Notes under the pieces: generated by a model
Database searches by the model: none
What the model was told of the DNA's origin: nothing
The model's input: the letters and a program-made list of their open reading frames with translations, nothing else
In this document: positions 1 through 7,946 of the stretch, one piece after another
Position numbering within the stretch: position 1 is the first letter of the stretch
Layout: each line of letters starts with the position of its first letter
Assembly (NCBI GenBank): GCA_031366605.1
Contig: JANLOO010000021.1
Coordinates: forward strand, 1-64,000
Reading direction: 5' to 3'
Origin: CALMEC01 sp031366605
GTDB lineage: Bacteria > Actinomycetota > Thermoleophilia > Miltoncostaeales > Miltoncostaeaceae
Length of the DNA stretch: 64,000 nucleotides
Made by a program: the position numbers and the translations under genes

Positions 1-1
1 C

Positions 2-31
2 AACCTGGACCGAATCGCCGCCCTCGCATGA
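2..31 (+). CDS. Possible 3' end of a truncated upstream gene
   Basis: The first bases read in frame as nine codons (NLDRIAALA) followed by TGA, with G/C-rich third positions, as expected for the tail of a plus-strand gene whose body lies outside the window. No family can be assigned from nine residues, and the reading could be chance. Confidence 0.3.
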   Translation, partial: NLDRIAALA

Positions 32-116
32 AAACCGGGGCGGCTCGAACCGACAACCCAGCCAATCCGCCAACGGGTGCCCTCCGCCCACCGCCCAAAC
101 GTTTTTCAGGGGGAAG

Positions 117-176
117 TAGGGCTAGGGCTAGGGCTATCTCCTCGAAACGGACGTTAAGGGTCCGCGCAGAGATAGC
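117..176. repeat. TAGGGC triplet plus stem-loop
   Basis: Three head-to-tail copies of TAGGGC (117-134) run into a stem-loop whose outer arms GCTATCTC (133-140) and GAGATAGC (169-176) pair perfectly and whose inner arms GGAC (149-152) and GTCC (160-163) also pair. No T-run follows, so it is not an ordinary intrinsic terminator. Apart from this I see no supportable gene between 32 and 449. Confidence 0.45.
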
Positions 177-449
177 TGCTGTGCCGGATGGCGAGCGAAA
201 ACCGAGTCAGGCGGTGTCGCCGAGCCTCGCTGCGACTGGTGGTAACGGCGATCTCGGCGACGCCGTATGGCGACGGCCGCAATATCGCCGTGGTGGTTGC
301 ACCAGTGCGATCTCAGGCGTCCACACGCGCTCGGTTCCCTACAGCCTCCCGACTGGCCCTCCAAGCCGCGGGTGGGCCGGTGTTCGGAGAATGTCACTCG
401 ATCAGGACCTGGTGCTTCCGACGCTGCTCGATGAGGAGGTGCCGGCGAT

Positions 450-944
450 TTGATTGAAGGCGTGCGCTCGCTCCTTGAGGCTCTCTCTCCGGCGGTGTTG
501 ACCACGTATCGAAAGGACGGCGGCGCACTTGTTTCGCCGGTGTGGTTTCGTTGGAGGGACGCAGGGTTCGAGGTCGTGATCGCCAAGGGCGATCTCAAGC
601 TTCGCCACCTGGCGCGTGACCCACGGTGCGTTCTCGTCGTGTTCGAAGCGGTTCGGCCGTTCCGCGGCGTTGAGGTGCGAGGGGTGGGCGAGCTGCTCGA
701 ATGCGATGTCAGTGCGGTGCGAGCGGACATCGCGGGGCGCTATCTCGGAGCAGGTGACGGCGCTCGGTTCGCGGCCGAGAGGAACTCCAAGCCAGGGGTT
801 CTGCTCCGGCTCGCCTGGGACAATCCGCGCGTCTGGGATCTGTCGGGAATCCTGCCGACCGCGTCGACTCCAGGTCCCCACGGGCTGGGCGAGCAGTCCG
901 AGCAGGACTCGCCTCCCGGTGCCTCCACGGGGTGCGCTGCCTGA
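450..944 (+). CDS. PPOX-class (pyridoxamine-phosphate-oxidase fold) F420-dependent enzyme family
   Basis: A 164-residue protein of the split-barrel flavin/deazaflavin-binding superfamily. The N-terminal half shows the family pattern: LTTYRKDGGALVSPVWF (about 17-33), then KLRHLARDPRC (about 50-60) where cofactor phosphate contacts usually fall, then a strand ending VRGVGEL. Actinobacterial relatives of this size use F420 or FMN and reduce or bind small hydrophobic substrates; the substrate cannot be told. The TTG start at 450 is chosen because GAGGAGGT lies at 433-440, a strong ribosome-binding site. The C-terminal 25 residues look low-complexity and may be drifted. The gene stands alone. Confidence 0.72.
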   Translation: MIEGVRSLLEALSPAVLTTYRKDGGALVSPVWFRWRDAGFEVVIAKGDLKLRHLARDPRCVLVVFEAVRPFRGVEVRGVGELLECDVSAVRADIAGRYLGAGDGARFAAERNSKPGVLLRLAWDNPRVWDLSGILPTASTPGPHGLGEQSEQDSPPGASTGCAA

Positions 945-1064
945 GGGAGCTGCGCCTCGTAGCGCTCGGGAGGCCACTCTGACCACCTCGGTCGACGCTC
1001 GGTCGGCGTACCACCGCGCAGGACGAGCGGCTTCCGTCAAACCACCATCACGTTCAGGGGCGAC

Positions 1065-1250
1065 ATGCTCAGCATGGACAAATACACCCGGGAATACATC
1101 GACCAATGCCGTTCACGTGTCGAACTGCAGGTGTCCGGCTCCCAGGCGTTGGTGGTCGCAGCGCGCGCCGGTGCCGGGTCCAAGAAGCCCCAACTCGACG
1201 CCGCGCTCGCAACCTTCGAGCCGTAGTTCTTCAAGAACATGATCTTGGTC
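1065..1250 (+). pseudogene. Decayed small conserved protein with in-frame stop
   Basis: From ATG 1065 (or 1074) the frame reads MDKYTREYIDQCRSRVELQV then KPQLDAALATFEP before TAG at 1224-1226. The same frame continues past the stop as FFKNMILV. From memory this matches a roughly 110-residue actinobacterial family whose members read '...FEP-FFNNMVL...' at this point and continue into a conserved GKDGNPLNEV segment; that segment is absent here. I interpret this as a gene broken by a stop and eroded downstream. Family identity is recalled, not searched. The flanks 945-1064 and 1251-1423 show nothing else I can support. Confidence 0.5.
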
Positions 1251-1423
1251 CGAACTGGTGTGCCAGCCCCAATCTCGTCGCGTCCTACGCCCAGTTCGGG
1301 TTCAGCACCGAGGCCGGAACCTCCCTGCTGATGCGGCGCACGTCCGATCCGCGGCTCCAAGGTCCCGGATCTCGATGACGTGACGGAGCACCCGGTTCGG
1401 TCGTGAGTCCCAGCCCGGCCGTT

Positions 1424-1429
1424 TACGCT
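1424..1429 (+). promoter_or_regulatory. TANNNT -10 box, leaderless start of DUF1361 gene
   Basis: TACGCT lies 7 nt before the ATG at 1437, and there is no Shine-Dalgarno sequence. This is the spacing of actinobacterial leaderless promoters, where the transcript begins at the start codon. Confidence 0.55.
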
Positions 1430-1436
1430 TCGATAC

Positions 1437-2093
1437 ATGGCGAGTCATTCTTCGCGCGCGCGGCTTCTGGTGTTTGTGACGTTGGCGCTCTCGACGGCAT
1501 TCTGCGTGATGTTGCTCGCGGTGCGTCCCCGGATCGTCGGCTCGTTCGGCCACTTCTACCTGGTCTGGAACCTCTTTCTCGCCTGGATTCCGTTCGCCGT
1601 TGCGCTTGTGATCTCCGAGCGGGGGAAGCACGGGCGGGCGGGCCTCGGTCAGATCGCACTCGTCGGCGCGTGGTTGGTCTTCTTGCCCAACGCGCCGTAC
1701 ATCGTCACTGACTTGATCCATCTGCCGACCTCCGGCGCAGATCCCCTGTGGTTCGATGCGGTGGTCTACGTCGCGTTCGCGTGGACCGGCCTCCTCCTGG
1801 GTCTTGTGTCGCTGCTGCTGGTCCATCGCACCGTGCGTCGGTCGCTGGGTGCCGCGTGGGGGTGGGCCCTCGTCGCGGGGGCGGTTGCCCTGTGCGGCGT
1901 CGGGATGTACCTGGGCAGGTTCCTTCGGTGGAACAGCTGGGACGTGATGACGCATCCCGGTGGTCTCATTGCCGACCTGACCAGATTCGCCGACCCCACC
2001 GGCGCCCCGACCGTGATCGCGGCGGTCTTCGCCGGGTTCATCGGCGTGGCCTACCTGGCCATGTACACCATGGCTCAGCTTCGCGACGACTGA
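1437..2093 (+). CDS. DUF1361 integral membrane protein
   Basis: A 218-residue polytopic membrane protein with about six hydrophobic segments (roughly 8-29, 41-60, 70-84, 108-128, 139-157, 185-208). It carries the DUF1361 hallmark NAPYIVTDLIHL (about 85-96), in which the D and H sit at a membrane face, and a later LGRFLRWNSWD segment. The molecular role of the family is not known. The ATG at 1437 is favoured by a TACGCT box 7 nt upstream and by an immediately following hydrophobic helix. It is monocistronic, followed by about 200 bp containing a dispersed repeat and the hisC promoter. Confidence 0.8.
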   Translation: MASHSSRARLLVFVTLALSTAFCVMLLAVRPRIVGSFGHFYLVWNLFLAWIPFAVALVISERGKHGRAGLGQIALVGAWLVFLPNAPYIVTDLIHLPTSGADPLWFDAVVYVAFAWTGLLLGLVSLLLVHRTVRRSLGAAWGWALVAGAVALCGVGMYLGRFLRWNSWDVMTHPGGLIADLTRFADPTGAPTVIAAVFAGFIGVAYLAMYTMAQLRDD

Positions 2094-2171
2094 ACCGAAG
2101 TCCTGTCTCGTCGTGGATCCGTCCGGACGTTTGCCGACGAATCCGGGTGAGCGAAAGCCGAGCGGGCGCAA

Positions 2172-2277
2172 GGACGCAGGCCGTCTGCATATCCGGCCAT
2201 ATGCGGGCCGCCGAGGACGAACGCTCGCGACGGTTTGCAGTCGCCGGTTCGCGAAGGACGTTCGTACGGGTCCACTA
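2172..2277. repeat. Dispersed structured repeat, copy 1
   Basis: This 106-bp segment matches 61436-61542 over most of its length, including identical runs such as GCCGAGGACGAACG and GACGGTTTGCAG. It contains a hairpin GCATAT-ccggcc-ATATGC (2187-2204), a second CGACGG...TCGCCG stem-loop (2228-2246) and GGAC...GTCC near the right end. The right edge (GGTCCACTA) runs directly into the TAATAT -10 box of hisC. Function unknown; candidates are a small palindromic mobile element or a structured RNA domain. Confidence 0.7.
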
Positions 2278-2281
2278 ATAT
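2276..2281 (+). promoter_or_regulatory. -10 box of hisC operon
   Basis: TAATAT lies 9 nt before the hisC ATG, with no Shine-Dalgarno between. It overlaps the last two bases of the dispersed repeat. Confidence 0.55.
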
Positions 2282-2290
2282 CAGCCGTTC

Positions 2291-3421
2291 ATGTCGATCC
2301 GTGTCTCACCACGCCTGACGGCGATCCCCACGTACGAGCCCGGCCTGACGACGGCTGAGGTACTCGCGCGCTACGGGTTGGACGAGGCGGTCAAGCTCGC
2401 GTCCAACGAAAGCCCGTTTGCCCCGCTTGCCGAGGTGATCGCAGTCCTGCAGGCCGGTCTGGCGGGTCTCAACCGCTACCCGGATGCGTACGCGCGACAA
2501 CTGCGTCGGGCGCTCGCCGAGCGTCACAGCGTCGAGATGGACCAGGTCGTCATGGGCAACGGTTCGTGCGAACTGATCCTGCTCGCAGGTCAGGCGCTGC
2601 TCGATTCCGGAACCACGATCGTCCACGCCGACCCGTCGTTTGCGATCTATCCCCATCTGGCCACAGCCGCGGGGGCCGAGGCAATCGCGGTGCCGCTCGC
2701 CGAGGATGGGGGACACGACCTCGAAGCCATGGCCGCGGCAGTTGACGAGCGCACGCGCCTTGTCGTCGTGTGCAATCCCAACAACCCGACGGGGGTCTAC
2801 CGGGGCGCCGATGCGATCGAGCGGTTCGTCCTCGGCCTGCCCGACGACCTGGCGATCCTGGTGGACGAGGCGTACTTCGACTTCGTGGATTCCGCGGATG
2901 CCGGACGGATCATGTCGCTCGTGCGCCGCCGCGACAACCTGCTTGTCACGCGGACGTTCAGCAAGGCGTACGGCCTGTGCGGATTGCGCGTCGGCTACGG
3001 CGTCGGCAGCACCAGCTGGGTCGCTGCGATCGACAAGGTCCGCCAGCCGTTCAACGTCAACACCCTCGCGCAAGCGGCGGCACTCGAGAGCCTGCGCCAT
3101 CACTCGCCGCTTGCCAAACGCGTCGCCCAGACCGTGGCCGAGCGGATTCGGATCGAGGCCACCCTCGACGCCATGGACGTGGCGTACCTGCCGAGCCGCA
3201 CCAATTTCATCCTGATCGACGCGCACCCGCTGGACGGGCCCGCATTGCACGACGCCTTGTTGCGACGTGGTGTGATCGTCCGCGACGGCATGGCACTCGG
3301 TGTGCCCGGCAAGCTGCGCATCACGATCGGGGCGTCGAATGAGAACGACGCGTTCCTGACCGCGCTCGCCGATGCACGTGCAGGGGCCCTGACCCGGCGT
3401 GTCGAAGGCGTCTCCCCATGA
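2291..3421 (+). CDS. hisC: Histidinol-phosphate aminotransferase
   Basis: A PLP-dependent fold-type I aminotransferase (376 residues) that transfers the amino group of glutamate to imidazole-acetol phosphate in histidine biosynthesis; HisC homologues also act on prephenate or phenylpyruvate. Visible motifs are NESPFAP near 39, CNPNNPTG (161-168), DEAYFDF (192-198) and FSKAYG with the PLP-binding lysine at about 225, followed by LRVGYG. It heads a tight operon with aroF and tyrA (ATGA overlap with aroF), not a his cluster. That context makes a role in Tyr/Phe transamination, alone or in addition to histidine synthesis, plausible. Confidence 0.88.
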   Translation: MSIRVSPRLTAIPTYEPGLTTAEVLARYGLDEAVKLASNESPFAPLAEVIAVLQAGLAGLNRYPDAYARQLRRALAERHSVEMDQVVMGNGSCELILLAGQALLDSGTTIVHADPSFAIYPHLATAAGAEAIAVPLAEDGGHDLEAMAAAVDERTRLVVVCNPNNPTGVYRGADAIERFVLGLPDDLAILVDEAYFDFVDSADAGRIMSLVRRRDNLLVTRTFSKAYGLCGLRVGYGVGSTSWVAAIDKVRQPFNVNTLAQAAALESLRHHSPLAKRVAQTVAERIRIEATLDAMDVAYLPSRTNFILIDAHPLDGPALHDALLRRGVIVRDGMALGVPGKLRITIGASNENDAFLTALADARAGALTRRVEGVSP

Positions 3422-4479
3422 TGATCGTGATGCAGGACGCCGCGTCCGAGGACCAGATCGCCCACATCATCCAACGCATCGAGGATGCGGGTGCCAAGGC
3501 ACACGTCGTCCGCGGCGAGTTCATGACGGTGATCGGCGCGATCGGCGATGACCGCGAGCTGGTTGCGTCGATGGCGCTCGAGGGTGAGCCCGGCGTCGAG
3601 AAGGTGGTGCCGATCCTCAAGCCGTTCAAACTGGTCTCGCGGGAGTTCCACCGGGAGGATCGCGTGCTCGAGATCGCGGGCCGCAAGATCGGGGGCGAAC
3701 ATTTTGCCCTGATCGCCGGGCCCTGCACGGTCGAGACGCGTGAACAGACCATGGAGACCGCCCGTGTCTGTGCCGCCGTGGGCGCGACGTTCCTTCGTGG
3801 AGGGGCGTACAAGCCCCGCACGTCGCCGTACGCCTTCAAGGGACTCGGCAGGCCGGCGCTCGGCATCCTCGCCGAGGCGCGCGCGGAGACCGGCCTGCCG
3901 ATCGTGACCGAGTGCATGGACATCCGCCAGTTGGACGACGTCCTGGAGGTCGCCGACATCATCCAGCTCGGCGCACGCAACATGCAGAACTTCGACCTGT
4001 TGCAAGAGGTTGGAAAGTGCGGTCGACCGGTGCTTCTCAAGCGTGGCTTGTCCAGCACGATCGAGGAATGGCTGCTCTCGGCTGAGTACATCGCCAAAGA
4101 GGGCAACGACCAGATCATCCTGTGCGAACGGGGGATCAGGACCTTCGAGACCGCCACGCGCTCAACGCTGGACATCTCGGCGGTGCCCGTCGCCAAGAGC
4201 CTGACAAGCCTGCCCGTGATCGTGGACCCGTCACACGCGGCCGGCAAGCGTGACCTGATCCTGCCGATGGCGCGCGCGGCCGTGGTTGCCGGTGCCGACG
4301 GTCTGATCGTCGAAGTCCATCCGTCGCCCGAGCATGCGCTGTGTGACGGGCCCCAGGCATTGCACGCCGATCGGTTTGCGGCGTGGGTCGCTGACGTCCG
4401 GCGCTGCATCGACTTGATGGGCAAGGTCATGTCGGGCAGCGAGAGTGTCCCCGCAGGCGTGGCCGGTCCAGCTCATTAG
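3418..4479 (+). CDS. aroF: 3-deoxy-7-phosphoheptulonate (DAHP) synthase, type I-beta with regulatory domain
   Basis: Condenses phosphoenolpyruvate and erythrose 4-phosphate, the first step of the shikimate pathway (353 residues). Residues 1 to about 70 form a ferredoxin-like/ACT-like regulatory domain as in the Thermotoga-type enzyme, which confers Tyr/Phe feedback control. The barrel follows with GPCTVE (101-106, metal-ligand Cys 102), GGAYKPRTSPYAFKG, QLGARNMQNF, LKRG and DPSHAAGKRD. ATG 3418 overlaps the hisC stop (ATGA), indicating translational coupling. Downstream tyrA overlaps its end. Confidence 0.93.
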   Translation: MMIVMQDAASEDQIAHIIQRIEDAGAKAHVVRGEFMTVIGAIGDDRELVASMALEGEPGVEKVVPILKPFKLVSREFHREDRVLEIAGRKIGGEHFALIAGPCTVETREQTMETARVCAAVGATFLRGGAYKPRTSPYAFKGLGRPALGILAEARAETGLPIVTECMDIRQLDDVLEVADIIQLGARNMQNFDLLQEVGKCGRPVLLKRGLSSTIEEWLLSAEYIAKEGNDQIILCERGIRTFETATRSTLDISAVPVAKSLTSLPVIVDPSHAAGKRDLILPMARAAVVAGADGLIVEVHPSPEHALCDGPQALHADRFAAWVADVRRCIDLMGKVMSGSESVPAGVAGPAH

Positions 4480-5587
4480 CGCGCGTTCGGTGGGGCCGGT
4501 TGCGATTCTCGGCGTAGGGTTGATGGGCGGCTCATTGGGGCTCGCCCTGCGCTCCCGGGCCGGGGCACAGGACATCCGTGGCTTCGACACCGACGCGGCG
4601 GCGGTGCGGGCCGGGCTCGCGCGCGGGGCCATCACACATGGGTGCGCAACCGCCGACGAAGCGGTTGATGGCGCTGCCGCCGTCTTCGTGGCGGCGCCCG
4701 TTGGCCTGATCGCGGGTATGGCCCGCCAGGCGCTCGCCGCGAGTTCCGCGGACTGCGTCGTCAGCGACGTAGGTTCGTCAAAGTGCAACGTGTTGGCGCA
4801 GTTGACCGCTGTCGAGCGCGAGCGCTTTATCGGAGGGCACCCCATCTGCGGATCAGAGCGAGGTGGGGTGGAGCACGCGCGCGAGGATCTGTTCGTCGGC
4901 GCCACATACTTCTTGACGCCCGCCGCCGAGGCACGTCCTGAGCTGTTCGAACGCCTGCACGGCATCATCGCCGCGACAGGTGCGCGTCCCTCGGCGATCG
5001 ATCCCGACGTACACGACCGCCTGATGGCGCTTGTGTCACACCTGCCACACGTCATCGCCTCCGCGCTCATCCACCAGGCTGCCGCCACCGCGCCACAGGG
5101 GCGCGAGGCGCTGCGTTCGGCCGGGCCGTCGTTTACCGACCTGACCCGCGTCGCGGGCGCCAACCCACCGCTGTGGGCGGACATCCTGATCGCCAATCGG
5201 GACGCCGTCATCGGCGCGATCGATGACCAGGTCCAACGCCTGGGCGAGGTCGTCACCGCACTCGCGAGGGGCGATCGAACCTGGCTCGAGACGTTCATGA
5301 GCGATGCCGCGGTGGGGCGCGCGCGACTACGCGAAGCCGAGCCGGAGGTGTTGCCGGAGCCCTGGCGCGTGGTCGTGGCGATGCCGAACCGACCCGGCGT
5401 CATCTCGGACATCGCGACGATCCTGGGCCACGCGCACATCAACATCGAGGATCTCTCACTGCGAAGCGGTGCCGGTGCAGACGAGGGCGAACTGAGCGTC
5501 GTCGTCACCGGTCAAGCCGCCGCGGAACGGGCTCAAGGCCTCGTCACAGAACGCGGCTATCGCGCCCGCCTCGAGCCTGTCCGATAA
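4445..5587 (+). CDS. tyrA: Prephenate dehydrogenase with C-terminal ACT domain
   Basis: Oxidatively decarboxylates prephenate to 4-hydroxyphenylpyruvate using NAD(P), the committed step to tyrosine. An N-terminal Rossmann motif (GVGLMGGSLG, about 23-32) is followed by SDVGSSK, the GGHPICGSERGG substrate loop and SHLPHVIA with the catalytic-region histidine. The last 75 residues form an ACT domain (MPNRPGVISDIATILG) likely to bind tyrosine. The start is uncertain: GTG 4445 overlaps aroF by 35 nt, while GTG 4490, just before the Rossmann strand, is an alternative. It ends the operon, converging on the gene at 5610. Confidence 0.9.
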   Translation: MSPQAWPVQLISARSVGPVAILGVGLMGGSLGLALRSRAGAQDIRGFDTDAAAVRAGLARGAITHGCATADEAVDGAAAVFVAAPVGLIAGMARQALAASSADCVVSDVGSSKCNVLAQLTAVERERFIGGHPICGSERGGVEHAREDLFVGATYFLTPAAEARPELFERLHGIIAATGARPSAIDPDVHDRLMALVSHLPHVIASALIHQAAATAPQGREALRSAGPSFTDLTRVAGANPPLWADILIANRDAVIGAIDDQVQRLGEVVTALARGDRTWLETFMSDAAVGRARLREAEPEVLPEPWRVVVAMPNRPGVISDIATILGHAHINIEDLSLRSGAGADEGELSVVVTGQAAAERAQGLVTERGYRARLEPVR

Positions 5588-5609
5588 GCGTTCGACGTGT
5601 GTTGCCGCG

Positions 5610-7235
5610 CTACGCGAAGAGGTTGGCCGCCAGGGTGAGCTGAATCCAGGTGAGGCGTCCACGGACGACCTGGTACTGGGTCGTGGTGAACAGCGAGAAC
5701 TCGGAGCACGTCTGGACGAATCCGGTACGGGCGCAGAACGAGAGATCTGCGTCCAGTTTGCGTGCGAGGTTCCCGACGAACGAGCCCACCTGGGCGCCAT
5801 TCGCAGTGTGCGCACCGGGGTACAGGGTTCGGATCGATGTCACGAAGTTTTGCTTGCGGCTGAACGTGACGAGGAACTGCTTGTAGTGCCACTGGACCGA
5901 TGCGCCCCCATTGGTTCGGCGCGTGCCCTTGGGCGGTCCTTGAAGTTCGGTGACCTGGGCGGGGGACATCGTCAGCGTGACGCACCTGGTTTCGATCGCA
6001 GACACCGCTCGAAGACGTACCTGCGGACAACGCACGTGGCGTTTGGCGGTGCCCGGTGGGCGCAGGGGGCGACCGGTAAGAATCGAGATACTCGCCCCGC
6101 CGCCGTTGGCGACGACCAGATCGGGGATGCCGTCCCCGGTCGCGTCGCCGGACACGAGGCTGCCCGGTGACCGGCCGACCTGAAATTGTTGGGCGGGGCG
6201 GAACAGGCCCCCTCCGGTGCCCTCGAGGACCGAGACGTCATTGGATCCAGCGTTGGCAGTCGCGACGTCGAGCAGACCATCGCCGTTCCAGTCACCCAGG
6301 CTCAGATCGACGGGGAAGTTGCTCGTCAGCGAGCGGCGTCCTGCGACAAAGCGCCCCCCGCCGATGCCGCGTTGCATCGTGACCTCGTTGGACCGGGCGT
6401 TGGCGGTGACGATGTCGAGGTGGCCGTCGCGATCGAAGTCCGCGACACCGAGGGCCGACGGCTCGAGCCCGGCCTTGAGTCGTGTCGGACGACCGAACGT
6501 TCCATCGCCGTTGCCGGGGGTGACGGTGACGCCCTCAGGTCGCTGCGTCGCCGCGACGAAGTCGAGCCGGCCATCCTCGGTGACATCGGCCAGCACGGCA
6601 TCCACCGCGAAGTCGCCGATGTCGATGAACACCGCCCGATCGAACCCGGCGGCCCCATGGCCCAGAAGGACCGCCGCGTTGCGTGACTCGCGGTTGACCG
6701 TGACGAGGTCGAGGTGCCCATCGCCATTGAGATCGCTCACGGCGATCCCTGTCGGCGCGCCGCCGACGGTCAGCGTCGTGGTGCCGGCCACGATCCCGTG
6801 GCCGTCCATCTCGAGAAGTTTGAGTGAGCGATCGAGGTTCGACGTCAGGATGTCCCGGTTGCCATCCTCAGTGAAGTCCCCCGTCGCGATCGCAAGAACC
6901 GTACCGCCGACCGCGATCCCGACGCCCGATGCGAACGCCCCACGGCCGAGACCCACGTGCAGGATCAGGTCAGAAGCCTGGGCAGTTCCACTGAGCAGAT
7001 CGGGGATGCCGTCACCGGTCACGTCCGCAACGGCAGCGACCGTGGGTTGACGCTCCGTCGCGACGGTCAGCCGTGGTGCAAAGTCGACCGCCGCCCCGGC
7101 GACCGGCACAAACGCGCAAAGCAGCATTCCAGCAGCGATGACGGCTGCGCGGATGAAGGTGAGACAGCAAGGTGTGCGCAGGCCGGTCGTGCAAAGCAGG
7201 CTAGCGGGAGCGGGCTCGCAGCACATCCCCGCCAC
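5610..7235 (-). CDS. Secreted FG-GAP/VCBS repeat protein
   Basis: A 541-residue exported protein. After a poorly conserved beginning there is a signal-peptide-like stretch (FIRAAVIAAGMLLCAFVPVAGA, cleavage near AGA). At least seven FG-GAP/VCBS repeats follow, each with a calcium-binding-like D-x-N/T-x-D-G-x-x-D motif (VTGDGIPDLL, LNGDGHLDLV, FDRDGHLDIV, WNGDGLLDVA), a predicted beta-propeller. The last 140 residues are a separate domain with several cysteines (CPQVRLRAV, CVTLTM, FCARTGFVQTC) that I do not recognise. The true start is unclear: GTG 7235 or ATG 7226 would place about 25 residues before the hydrophobic core. Probably a cell-surface binding protein. Confidence 0.7.
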   Translation of the reverse strand: MAGMCCEPAPASLLCTTGLRTPCCLTFIRAAVIAAGMLLCAFVPVAGAAVDFAPRLTVATERQPTVAAVADVTGDGIPDLLSGTAQASDLILHVGLGRGAFASGVGIAVGGTVLAIATGDFTEDGNRDILTSNLDRSLKLLEMDGHGIVAGTTTLTVGGAPTGIAVSDLNGDGHLDLVTVNRESRNAAVLLGHGAAGFDRAVFIDIGDFAVDAVLADVTEDGRLDFVAATQRPEGVTVTPGNGDGTFGRPTRLKAGLEPSALGVADFDRDGHLDIVTANARSNEVTMQRGIGGGRFVAGRRSLTSNFPVDLSLGDWNGDGLLDVATANAGSNDVSVLEGTGGGLFRPAQQFQVGRSPGSLVSGDATGDGIPDLVVANGGGASISILTGRPLRPPGTAKRHVRCPQVRLRAVSAIETRCVTLTMSPAQVTELQGPPKGTRRTNGGASVQWHYKQFLVTFSRKQNFVTSIRTLYPGAHTANGAQVGSFVGNLARKLDADLSFCARTGFVQTCSEFSLFTTTQYQVVRGRLTWIQLTLAANLFA

Positions 7236-7260
7236 CGCGCCCGTTTGCCGGAAGTTCAGC

Positions 7261-7425
7261 CGCAGTCAGTGATTGAGTGGCCCGGAGGGGCCGCGAATAG
7301 GCCGGCCAAGAGCCGTGCTGAATGCGGCGTGTGGATGCCGCGCAGTCAGTGATTGAGCGGCCCGGAGGGTGGCTCATAAGCCGCCCGAGAGCGTGTCGAG
7401 CGGGGCGTGTGGTCCGCCCCCGAAA
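7261..7425. repeat. Two tandem 80-bp repeat units
   Basis: Units begin at 7261 and 7341 with the identical run CGCAGTCAGTGATTGAG and stay similar through GGCCCGGAGGG and GGCGTGTGG about 70 bp later; the period is exactly 80. Each has a GGCC-rich inverted repeat after the conserved start. They lie just upstream of the FG-GAP gene (read on the minus strand), where they could form successive stem-loops in its leader. Confidence 0.7.
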
Positions 7426-7429
7426 TGAG

Positions 7430-7457
7430 CTAGGGGCTCCCTTGCAGGAGCCCCTAG
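7430..7457. terminator. Perfect 11-bp stem-loop without T-run
   Basis: CTAGGGGCTCC (7430-7440) and GGAGCCCCTAG (7447-7457) pair perfectly around a 6-nt loop. Neither side has a T-run, so it may be a weak or factor-assisted terminator, or an RNA-stabilising hairpin. It directly follows the second 80-bp repeat unit. Confidence 0.45.
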
Positions 7458-7522
7458 TCCGTGCCGTTCGGAGCCCGATTCCAACGTCGCCGACCCGAAA
7501 GCCGTCGCCGCAAGTCCCAGTG

Positions 7523-7547
7523 AAAAAAACGTTGCCTCCCGAGGGAG
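7523..7547 (-). terminator. Weak intrinsic terminator candidate (minus strand)
   Basis: On the minus strand the palindrome CTCCCTCGGGAG is followed after 6 nt by seven T residues (seven A residues at 7523-7529 on the plus strand). The stem is short and the gap to the T-run is longer than ideal. Between it and the stronger terminator at about 7729, I see no convincing gene. Confidence 0.3.
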
Positions 7548-7728
7548 ACTCCGAATTCAACTCCGTCCGACAAGACGAATAGTGCCTTTGCGCAACACCC
7601 GTTACAAGGGCACGTGGGACCAAAAACACGCTGGGAGCGGACATCGGTTGTGTGCATGCTGTTCGCATTGAGCGAAGATCTGCAAAGCCCCGTTGATCCC
7701 ACCGGGAGTCGGCGGATCCGGGCACAAC

Positions 7729-7905
7729 GAAAAAGGGCCCGGGGCGGCGGTGGTCGCCGGCCCCAGGCCCCGGTGGCAGCAGTGGATTGCAAGGGGTGCG
7801 TACCCTTACCCTCCCAGCTGCGCTGCGCGTGGAAGGCGCACCCCTAGCTACTGCCACCTCCACTGGTTCTCTGTAACAAACGACCACCTCCTTTCCGTGG
7901 TGAGG
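7729..7905 (-). ncRNA. Structured RNA candidate ending in strong intrinsic terminator
   Basis: On the minus strand, from about 7905 down, nested stems are visible. GGTGGCAG (about 7850-7857) pairs with CTGCCACC (about 7773-7780); inside it AGGGGTGCG (about 7837-7845) pairs with CGCACCCCT (about 7793-7801). A G+C-rich terminator hairpin follows (GGGCCTGGGGCC...GCCGCCCCGGGCCC) and then TTTTT at about 7731-7735. A good Shine-Dalgarno (AAAGGAGGT) near its 5' side precedes a possible TTG-initiated 12-codon peptide (MLQRTSGGGSSS), so an attenuator or leader-peptide arrangement is also possible. It matches no RNA family I can recall (not RNase P, tmRNA, SRP or 6S by their conserved cores). Confidence 0.5.
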
Positions 7906-7946
7906 GAACGGTAGCGCCATCCGCGGACGGACGCCAGTAGCAGCCG

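Noticed and set aside
28..453. 141-codon plus-strand open frame at the window start
   Set aside because: Arg/Pro-rich shadow composition, no ribosome-binding site or family; its end overlaps the well-supported PPOX start.
7454..7792. Minus-strand frame with a CPCNGCC cluster
   Set aside because: Overlaps the terminator and repeat region, poor third-position bias, no known family.
7729..7905. Identity as RNase P, tmRNA, SRP or 6S RNA
   Set aside because: The conserved cores recalled for these (for example the GGAAAGUCC core, the tRNA-like end, the GGAAGGAAGCAGC loop) are absent.
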